This document shows positions 20,554-26,052 of a stretch of 26,052 bases of DNA, in pieces. The notes below the pieces were generated by a model. It was not told the DNA's origin and did no database searches. It was given only the letters and a program-made list of their open reading frames with translations. This DNA is from a virus. The position numbers and the translations under genes were made by a program. Numbering within the stretch: the stretch's first letter is position 1; every line of letters begins with the position of its first letter. The stretch spans positions 1 through 26,052 of the IMG/VR virus record IMGVR_UViG_3300025147_000038, one strand, 5' to 3'.

Positions 20554-21276
20554 TTATATTCCTATATATTTTTTCTTAAATATGGCTGCTGATGTCTGAC
20601 TTGCTGATAAATAGTTATCGCCTTTTTGAAGAAATAACCAATCACCAGATTTTTGATGATATACATTAATTGTATTGTTGACATATACCGTTCTACGCTT
20701 ATTGTCGATTGTCACTAAGTCGCCAGCATTAAAATTATGAGTTACTGTTAATGTAAGGTTGTTAAAAGTTACATTTATTGCTGATGCAGATGATATTAAA
20801 TGCATCTCTATTATTGGTTCTACTTGTAACATGCTATTGTGAGCTACTGTTAATGGTGATGGTGATAAGTTATATACAGTGTCTTCGAGGTCGTAGAAAT
20901 ATGGGTCATCGCAGAATATAGTAACTGATGCTTTTGATTGATTTTCGAACCAGCTTGGAGTATATTCTATGACGCTACCACGGATTTCAAATTCTCCAAA
21001 AGTTTTAAATTTTAAGATTACGACTTCTCCGACACAACAAAAATTATATAAAGTTTGTCTCGTTGCTTTTACACTCCCAAGGATATCAAAAGTTATAGTT
21101 ATTTCACGTTCATTGATGGTTCTTGACGTTACATATACTCCGTCTTTGCCTACCTTCTTTGTACCTAAATTAAATTTAGGAGCAGACAATCCATCAATAT
21201 TACTTATAGCTAATTTGTTAGATTCATTTACTTCTAAGGTCTCACCATATGCGTTTGTTATTGTAAGTTCTATCAT
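20554..21276 (-). CDS. Distal tail protein (Dit, phage tail family)
   Basis: 240 aa, ATG with AGGAGGGACAAACA upstream. Typical Dit features: N-terminal belt domain with GVYVTSRTINEREITITFDI, then VGEVVILKFK, IRGSVIEYTPSWFENQSKASVTIFCDDPYFYD, followed by a C-terminal galectin-like part (FNAGDLVTIDNKRRTVYVN). It caps the tail tube and attaches the tip hub. Gene order tape measure - Dit - Gp37-like is the standard one. Confidence 0.9.
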   Translation of the reverse strand: MIELTITNAYGETLEVNESNKLAISNIDGLSAPKFNLGTKKVGKDGVYVTSRTINEREITITFDILGSVKATRQTLYNFCCVGEVVILKFKTFGEFEIRGSVIEYTPSWFENQSKASVTIFCDDPYFYDLEDTVYNLSPSPLTVAHNSMLQVEPIIEMHLISSASAINVTFNNLTLTVTHNFNAGDLVTIDNKRRTVYVNNTINVYHQKSGDWLFLQKGDNYLSASQTSAAIFKKKYIGI

Positions 21277-21288
21277 TGTTTGTCCCTC

Positions 21289-23688
21289 CTATTGACTTAA
21301 TACTTTTTTAAATTTTTTATTATTGTTATATATTTCTTTCTCGTTTAGAGATTTATTGTAGTTGTATGTTGGGGCATAACTTACAGTACTTGCTGTTTGA
21401 GTAGTGTTATTGGTTGTTACACTTCCACTACCGCCAGAGCCTCCATACGATGGTATGTTAGAACCTACGCCAGTTAATACTGGTTGTACGGTAGGTGTAC
21501 TAATACTAGCTTGTACCTTTATTGGAGTTTTACTTATACCTTTGTTAATATCTGAAACCATATCTTTTCCTACATCTTCTCCACCAGATAACCAGTTTTT
21601 TATGCTTTTCCAGATGTTGGCACAAATGTCGAATAAACCAGCTAATAAATTAGGGATAAAACTGACTATACCAGTAAGCATATTTTTCATCATGCCATCA
21701 CCTACATCAAACATCCCACCCAACATGTCACCAAACGCTCCAAAAATCATACCCATTAATTCTGGCCACGATTTAAGTAGCTCGAAAACTGCAAGTCCGA
21801 GACCCTCTCCGAGTGCCAGAAATAGTTGAATCGCAGCCATTAACAAATCTGGGATATGGCTCAAAAGTGCCATCTCTATGGCTATAATTATTTTAGGAAT
21901 TAATGGTACTAACTCTGCTATAATCATTGGTATAGCGTCTATAATGCCAAATAATAACTCAAAGGCTGCGTCTAATATTTTGTCTACATTTTTAACGAGT
22001 CCAAGAACTAATGCTTTAACGATTCCAACTGCTGATTTCAAAATCATCGGAGTATTATCGGCTATTGTTTGTGTAAGCATAAGTACCATATCTTCGATTG
22101 TGCCAGCTAACTCTGGGAGAGCTTGTATAATACCCATAATTAATGCCACTATAATTTGTAATCCAATAGGTAATAATAAAGATATAGAGCTTATTAACAG
22201 TCCAGCTATCTGTGGGATAATGGTTGTTATTGCCTCTTGTATTGCTGGCATATTTGCTGTTATAGCAGTACCTAATGATGTTATAATACTCTTGCCTATC
22301 TCTATGAATTTTGGTATCTCTGTGGCTAAATTAGCCACCATCGTTCCGATAGCAGTAGATAATGCACCAGTATCTATATTTCCACCATTAATTATTGATA
22401 AGATAACCTTATTAAGAGCTACATCTATACCAGCCATGCCCTCATAGGCTGCTGTTGACGCTCCACTCATAGCAACACCTAATACATTACTTGTTGTCTT
22501 AGTTGATGTGGTGAGCTTGTCCATACCATCTTGTACGGCACCGAGAGAGCTTAACATATCATCTGATAATACAGCTCCACTTTCTTTTGCTGTATCCATT
22601 AACTTTTTAAGCCCATCAGCACCAAGGTCTATCATTGGGTTTAAATCGCTTGCTGACTTACCAAGCATATCCATAGATAGAGCACTTCTTTCAGTTTCGT
22701 TTGGAATTTTACCTAAAGCATCAATTACTTCCCAATATACGTCTTCAGATTTTCTCAATGAGCCATCGGCATTTTTTACAGATATTCCAAGTTTATTGTA
22801 GTTATCTATTGCACCTTGTGCACCAGACGCAACATCAGCCATACCTTTTGTATTCTTTGTCAGTGAACCAGTTATTGTTGATAAATCTACATCGACAAGC
22901 CCAGAAATTGCATCCAATCCTTGTAATGTCTCTGTACTTATATTTGTTGTCGATGCAAGAGTCATCATATTATCAGCATAATCTGCACTCGCTGTTACAG
23001 CTGATTTTAGGATATCAGTTACACCACTTACGGCACTACCTATTGCTGATATACCAGCAGTAATACCAGACGCTATTAGACTTGACATTGCACCTTTTAA
23101 AACGGTGAAACCTTCTCCAGCTTTTTTTGAAGAATCATCTGTATGATTTAATTCTTGATTTAATTCATGTGTACTATGTTCAGCACTATCTGTACCATGT
23201 TCCATTGATGCAAGACTTGTATTATAGCCTCGTAATTCAGTTTCAGTCCTATTTACTACTGTTTGTTGTCTTGTTATTTCTGTAGTTAAGGCTCTTGTAC
23301 TTGCTTCGTCTGCTGACATTGCTCGCTCTACTGCTATAATCTCTCTTGCTAATCCTCTTGACGCTTCTGAACTTTCACCAGTAGCATTTGCTGATGCTGT
23401 ATGTGCTTCTCTTAGGTCATTTAATCTATTTCTATTTGTCTCTAAATTACGATTAGTTGCTTCTAATTGGTCTCTATATGTTTGTAATTTTTGATTCTGA
23501 ATTGCTAATGTTTTAGTGAAATATTCTGCACTTGCAGCAACTACTCCATATTCATCGCCAGCTAATTCTGCAGCTGATTTAGCAAGTTCAAACTCATTTT
23601 TAGCATCTTTTAGTGCAGTGTTTGACTCTTGTAGCGATGCTTTAAATCCGCTAACATCAAGTTTTAAACTGTTAGTATACTCTGCCAT
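21289..23688 (-). CDS. Tail tape measure protein
   Basis: 799 aa, ATG with AGGAGGTGTAACAATAT upstream. Residues 1-190 are a long coiled coil rich in Ala, Glu, Asn and Arg; an Ala/Gly/Ser-rich region follows; the middle (about 430-650) is strongly hydrophobic with repeated amphipathic/TM-like helices (ISSISLLLPIGLQIIVALIMGII), and the C-terminal part is Gly/Ser/Thr-rich. This is the standard profile of siphophage tape measures, which set tail length and enter the host membrane on injection. By the usual ~1.5 Angstrom per residue, the tail would be near 120 nm. No peptidase motif was seen. Confidence 0.93.
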   Translation of the reverse strand: MAEYTNSLKLDVSGFKASLQESNTALKDAKNEFELAKSAAELAGDEYGVVAASAEYFTKTLAIQNQKLQTYRDQLEATNRNLETNRNRLNDLREAHTASANATGESSEASRGLAREIIAVERAMSADEASTRALTTEITRQQTVVNRTETELRGYNTSLASMEHGTDSAEHSTHELNQELNHTDDSSKKAGEGFTVLKGAMSSLIASGITAGISAIGSAVSGVTDILKSAVTASADYADNMMTLASTTNISTETLQGLDAISGLVDVDLSTITGSLTKNTKGMADVASGAQGAIDNYNKLGISVKNADGSLRKSEDVYWEVIDALGKIPNETERSALSMDMLGKSASDLNPMIDLGADGLKKLMDTAKESGAVLSDDMLSSLGAVQDGMDKLTTSTKTTSNVLGVAMSGASTAAYEGMAGIDVALNKVILSIINGGNIDTGALSTAIGTMVANLATEIPKFIEIGKSIITSLGTAITANMPAIQEAITTIIPQIAGLLISSISLLLPIGLQIIVALIMGIIQALPELAGTIEDMVLMLTQTIADNTPMILKSAVGIVKALVLGLVKNVDKILDAAFELLFGIIDAIPMIIAELVPLIPKIIIAIEMALLSHIPDLLMAAIQLFLALGEGLGLAVFELLKSWPELMGMIFGAFGDMLGGMFDVGDGMMKNMLTGIVSFIPNLLAGLFDICANIWKSIKNWLSGGEDVGKDMVSDINKGISKTPIKVQASISTPTVQPVLTGVGSNIPSYGGSGGSGSVTTNNTTQTASTVSYAPTYNYNKSLNEKEIYNNNKKFKKVLSQ

Positions 23689-23712
23689 ATATTGTTACAC
23701 CTCCTTATATTG

Positions 23713-24243
23713 CTAGAACCAATCGTCTCCAGCTGGTATTCTTGTTACTTGATTGCTTTGATTTTTTTTATTTGGTTGTTCATAATATTTGTTTAATTTT
23801 TTTATAAAATTTAAGAATTCTCGAAACGTTAAATTGTAGATATCAAATGGACTTGTATTAAATTCTTTAGAAATTAATATCACATTATCAAACAATACTT
23901 CTGTTATTTTTTGGTTATCATTATTTGATGTCGTTGTTGCTTTGGTATCTACTTTGTTTGACGATGTACACTCAATAACTGCAAATAATATCTCTTCAAA
24001 ACAATTGGTTAATATATCTGGGTCAAGGGTTAATACTGTCTCAGAATCTATATCAAAAATATCTGTTAAGATATCGTTTAAGGCTACTTGATTGTTGATG
24101 TAAATATTGACTAAATCCAATTTGGTTAACTCTGATTTTAGCTCAGATTCAATTATTTCTAATATATCGACTGCATCTTTTAGTTTTATTTTCTTACCCT
24201 CTTTTTTATAGGTTTTTGTATCTGTAATGAGTGTTATGAGCAT
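23713..24243 (-). CDS. Tail assembly chaperone (gpG/GT-like, apparently one continuous ORF)
   Basis: 176 aa, ATG with GGAGGTGATGAT upstream. Position between tail tube and tape measure, an acidic helical N-terminal region (about 1-95) and a second region TEVLFDNVILISKEFNTSPFDIYNLTFREFLNFIKKLNKYYEQPNK fit the G and T parts of tail assembly chaperones. In many phages these are joined by a programmed frameshift; here both parts read in one frame. A run of eight A near the 3' end (around 23765) gives no long extension in the -1 frame. The assignment rests mostly on context. Confidence 0.65.
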   Translation of the reverse strand: MLITLITDTKTYKKEGKKIKLKDAVDILEIIESELKSELTKLDLVNIYINNQVALNDILTDIFDIDSETVLTLDPDILTNCFEEILFAVIECTSSNKVDTKATTTSNNDNQKITEVLFDNVILISKEFNTSPFDIYNLTFREFLNFIKKLNKYYEQPNKKNQSNQVTRIPAGDDWF

Positions 24244-24266
24244 ATCATCACCTCCTTAATTTAAAA

Positions 24267-24299
24267 AAAGGAAGAAGAATGTTGTTTTCTTCTTCCTTT
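24267..24299 (-). terminator. Perfect 13-bp hairpin with T-run between tail tube and chaperone genes
   Basis: AAAGGAAGAAGAA (24267-24279) pairs perfectly with TTCTTCTTCCTTT (24287-24299), loop TGTTGTT. On the minus strand seven T follow. It lies inside the tail operon and would reduce expression of downstream genes relative to the abundant tube protein. Confidence 0.8.
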
Positions 24300-24338
24300 G
24301 ATATTGATTAGATTTCAGTTAAATTTAGTTAAGCTTAA

Positions 24339-24374
24339 TTAAATTGTATTAAGATTGTAGTTAAATTGTATTAA
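24339..24374. repeat. Tandem copies of TTAAATTGTATTAA
   Basis: The 14-mer is at 24339-24352 and 24361-24374, 22 bp apart, just downstream of the tail tube stop and upstream of the hairpin. Related AGTTAAATTTAGTTAA words precede it. Possibly simple-sequence drift. Confidence 0.4.
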
Positions 24375-24376
24375 AT

Positions 24377-24988
24377 TTAAACTGTCTTAATTAGTGCTGC
24401 AAGCGTATCTGGGGTTTGGATAGCGTTGAAATACTGTGTAAAATTAAGTTTGTCATACGAACTATCTGATGTTATTGACTTAGCTGGTTCTCCAGTTTTC
24501 GTAAATGAATGATTAGTAGATATACAAGTAACTTTTAGTGTCTGGTTAGTTGAATCTGTACTATCATTTTGAGATTTAGACGCTTCGTCTGGTGGTAGAA
24601 TCTTGCATTTTAGTCTTGATACATATCTGTAATTATTTTTAGTATCTTTAGTTCTATAGGTAATAGCAAAATAGTCAGCTGTTGGTACTCCATTATCAAT
24701 AAATGTACCAGTAAGAATGTCAAATGTTTTACCAGTAATTTTAGCTAATGTTTCTAAATCTAGTACTGATACTACGATAGTAAGTTCATCTGCACCCTCT
24801 GCTGCTATAACTATTGCTGGTATATTGTCATAATAACTTGTCTTACTTGCTGTACTTGTAGTTTTTTGGATTTCTGCAATTCTGGATAATTGTTTTGGCA
24901 CCTCGCATGTATAAGCTAAGTCAGTATCTGCTGTAATTTTCGCAAAATTTAATTGGTCTACACCACGGTATTCTATTGCATCTTTCAT
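24377..24988 (-). CDS. Major tail (tail-tube) protein
   Basis: 203 aa, ATG with GGAGGTTACTAATA upstream. Its size, position (after head-tail joining and tail completion genes, before chaperone and tape measure) and beta-rich profile identify the tail-tube subunit. Features include DLETLAKITGKTFDILTGTFIDNG and YFAITYRTK...LKCK, as in phage major tail proteins that bind a neighbouring subunit through a long loop. A diverged paralogue with a C-terminal extension is encoded at 8558-9337. The internal terminator downstream suits high expression. Confidence 0.85.
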   Translation of the reverse strand: MKDAIEYRGVDQLNFAKITADTDLAYTCEVPKQLSRIAEIQKTTSTASKTSYYDNIPAIVIAAEGADELTIVVSVLDLETLAKITGKTFDILTGTFIDNGVPTADYFAITYRTKDTKNNYRYVSRLKCKILPPDEASKSQNDSTDSTNQTLKVTCISTNHSFTKTGEPAKSITSDSSYDKLNFTQYFNAIQTPDTLAALIKTV

Positions 24989-25110
24989 TATTAGTAACCT
25001 CCATAATTTTTATTTTTTAAATGTTTAATTTTATGTTTTTTTGTTTTTAAAATTGTTTGTTTTATCTTTATATTTTAGTATTCTTACGCTGTCATTATCA
25101 ATTGTTGAGC

Positions 25111-25443
25111 TTATTTGGTGGCGTAGGCGAAAAACATCTTACCTATGTGAGTATCCTCATCACTTAATGCATCCACTGGCATACTTGTCTGTATTTCATT
25201 GTCTCTTAATAGCTTTCTGGTTTGCCTAATTTCCTCATCCAAGGTCGTTATGTCATTTGTGTAATAATAAATAATATATTGATATTTACAAATTGTGGGT
25301 TCGTTATCATAATATTCTTCATCAGCACTGGTGAGAAAAAATGTGAAGAATGATAGAGGATATGTATCCTCATTGGTTAGACTCCCTTGTTTATAGCAAG
25401 GTAACCCTCTGGTCTCTAACAGTGTTATTAATTGTTCATCCAT
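25111..25443 (-). CDS. Tail completion/terminator-like protein
   Basis: 110 aa, ATG with GGAGGCGACTAAAAAT upstream. The sequence has the pattern LLETRGLPCYKQG, YPLSFFTFFLTSADEEYYDNEP, YQYIIYYYTNDITTLDEEIRQTRKLL found in small head-tail joining or tail-terminator proteins between the gp10-like and tail-tube genes. It would stop tail-tube growth and link it to the head. The order of genes supports this strongly; the exact subfamily is not fixed. Confidence 0.7.
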   Translation of the reverse strand: MDEQLITLLETRGLPCYKQGSLTNEDTYPLSFFTFFLTSADEEYYDNEPTICKYQYIIYYYTNDITTLDEEIRQTRKLLRDNEIQTSMPVDALSDEDTHIGKMFFAYATK

Positions 25444-25458
25444 ATTTTTAGTCGCCTC

Positions 25459-25896
25459 CTAAGTTAGATATTGTGATAAGAACTCATCAAAATGTGCTTC
25501 AAATATTCTACTAATTTCTTGGTTTGTCTTCTTACTATACATTGCATTAACAGCTGTTTTAGAAGGTTTAATCCTTGGAGTACCATATATTAGGTACTGA
25601 CTTACTAATGACTGTGATATGTCAAATCCTACGTATACTCTATATCCTCCACCCTTCATCTCTTTTATTTTTGGAGCAGTTAGGAGTGTACTTTTTACAT
25701 CTCCATGTTTATCCCAATTTACAGTCTTCCCATTTGATTTAAGCTTTGTTATTGCTTGGTTAAAATTGCCTTGAATCTGATGGAATGCATCCTTTAATGC
25801 TTCTTGTGCCAGAGCGTCTAATACTGATTGCTCTATATCGTTTTCTATGGCTTTCATACGTAAAAAATCACCAGTAAATGTTATTGTTTTTCCCAT
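25459..25896 (-). CDS. HK97 gp10-like head-tail joining protein
   Basis: 145 aa, ATG with AGAGGTGATATTTA upstream. N-terminal amphipathic helix (MKAIENDIEQSVLDALAQEALKDAFHQIQ), a middle with GGGYRVYVGFDISQSLVSQYLIYGTPRIKPSKTA and C-terminal helical EEISRIF-type end (QEISRIFEAHFDEFLSQYL), matching HK97 gp10 family neck proteins (the 'YGT.. kPs' segment is characteristic). It connects head completion and tail. Confidence 0.8.
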   Translation of the reverse strand: MGKTITFTGDFLRMKAIENDIEQSVLDALAQEALKDAFHQIQGNFNQAITKLKSNGKTVNWDKHGDVKSTLLTAPKIKEMKGGGYRVYVGFDISQSLVSQYLIYGTPRIKPSKTAVNAMYSKKTNQEISRIFEAHFDEFLSQYLT

Positions 25897-25902
25897 TAAA
25901 TA

Positions 25903-26052
25903 TCACCTCTTAGTATTGATGCGTCTAACTTTAATTTTTATAACCTTGTTACGCATTGATATATTTTCGATGGCTCCGATAATTTCATATTCTGCATTAT
26001 TGGTTAAACATTTAAACTTACAATCCTCAGTAATTAATGGATTATACCAAGT
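25903..26052 (-). CDS. Head closure/head-tail adaptor protein (partial, N-terminus beyond right edge)
   Basis: The last 49 codons are visible, starting TWYNPLITEDCKF and continuing EYEIIGAIENISMRNKVIKIKVRRI before TGA at 25903-25905. The 'TWYNP...YEIIGxxENxxMRNxxxxIKVRR' order is that of small head-closure proteins (SPP1 gp16-like). The stop lies 7 bp before the gp10-like ATG and the tail of the gene holds its ribosome binding site. Confidence 0.75.
   Translation of the reverse strand, partial: TWYNPLITEDCKFKCLTNNAEYEIIGAIENISMRNKVIKIKVRRINTKR

Noticed and set aside
21404-22447. Long plus-strand ORFs (141 and 189 codons) opposite the tape measure gene
   Set aside because: Antisense shadows of a low-complexity, hydrophobic repeat-rich gene; no ribosome binding sites.
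23713-24243. Programmed frameshift in the tail assembly chaperone
   Set aside because: Both halves already read in one frame, and the A8 run near the 3' end gives only a few codons in the alternative frame.
1-26052. tRNA or rRNA genes, insertion sequences
   Set aside because: No cloverleaf with a T-loop motif, no rRNA-like segment and no transposase was seen on either strand.

Overview
The window looks like most of a temperate siphophage that replicates as a plasmid (phage-plasmid) in a low-GC Bacillota host, probably an anaerobic Clostridia or Negativicutes member. The basis is strong AT bias, near-universal AGGAGG-type ribosome binding sites, and a classic Gram-positive siphophage late module (TerS/TerL, head-tail joining, tail tube, tape measure, Dit, Gp37-like tail protein, holin, amidase) beside plasmid functions (ParA plus ribbon-helix-helix partner, a small serine resolvase with a res-like site, an archaeo-eukaryotic-type replication primase). 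No integrase is visible.

Layout, in the direction of minus-strand transcription (right to left). From 26052 to 18804: head closure, HK97 gp10-like, tail completion, major tail protein, tail assembly chaperone, tape measure, Dit and a Gp37-like protein with a probable receptor-binding C-terminus. From 18797 to 17245: the only plus-strand genes, parA and an RHH partner, behind a leader with a good promoter, two terminator-like hairpins and ACCAGTT repeats. From 17244 to 12718: primase and a run of small regulatory or hypothetical genes (including a DUF3846 protein and a small HTH protein) with a 10-bp-phased TGTTTAC array. From 12717 to 12072: a non-coding stretch holding a promoter and a highly structured plus-strand RNA. 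From 12071 to 8252: accessory genes, including two tandem DUF3780-like paralogues, two winged-helix-like proteins and a second, diverged tail-tube protein. From 8231 to 6091: res-like site and resolvase, then 1.4 kb of non-coding DNA with a diverged ~170-bp direct repeat flanking a 49-codon gene. From 6090 to 1: lysis cassette (TM/coiled-coil protein, holin, amidase), first TerS-like protein, RuvC-like nuclease, HNH/P-loop fusion, small proteins, second (P27-like) TerS and TerL running off the left edge.

The left edge stops inside TerL and the right edge inside a head-closure gene. On a circular genome the two ends would be joined by the missing portal, protease, capsid and adaptor genes, which suggests a genome only a few kb larger than the window.

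The points most worth following are the structured RNA at about 12277-12545, the duplicated non-coding element at 6384-6553/7171-7339, the tail-tube paralogue in the accessory region, the tandem DUF3780-like pair, and the RNA-rich leader of parA. All functional names come from motif reading and memory of families; no search was run.
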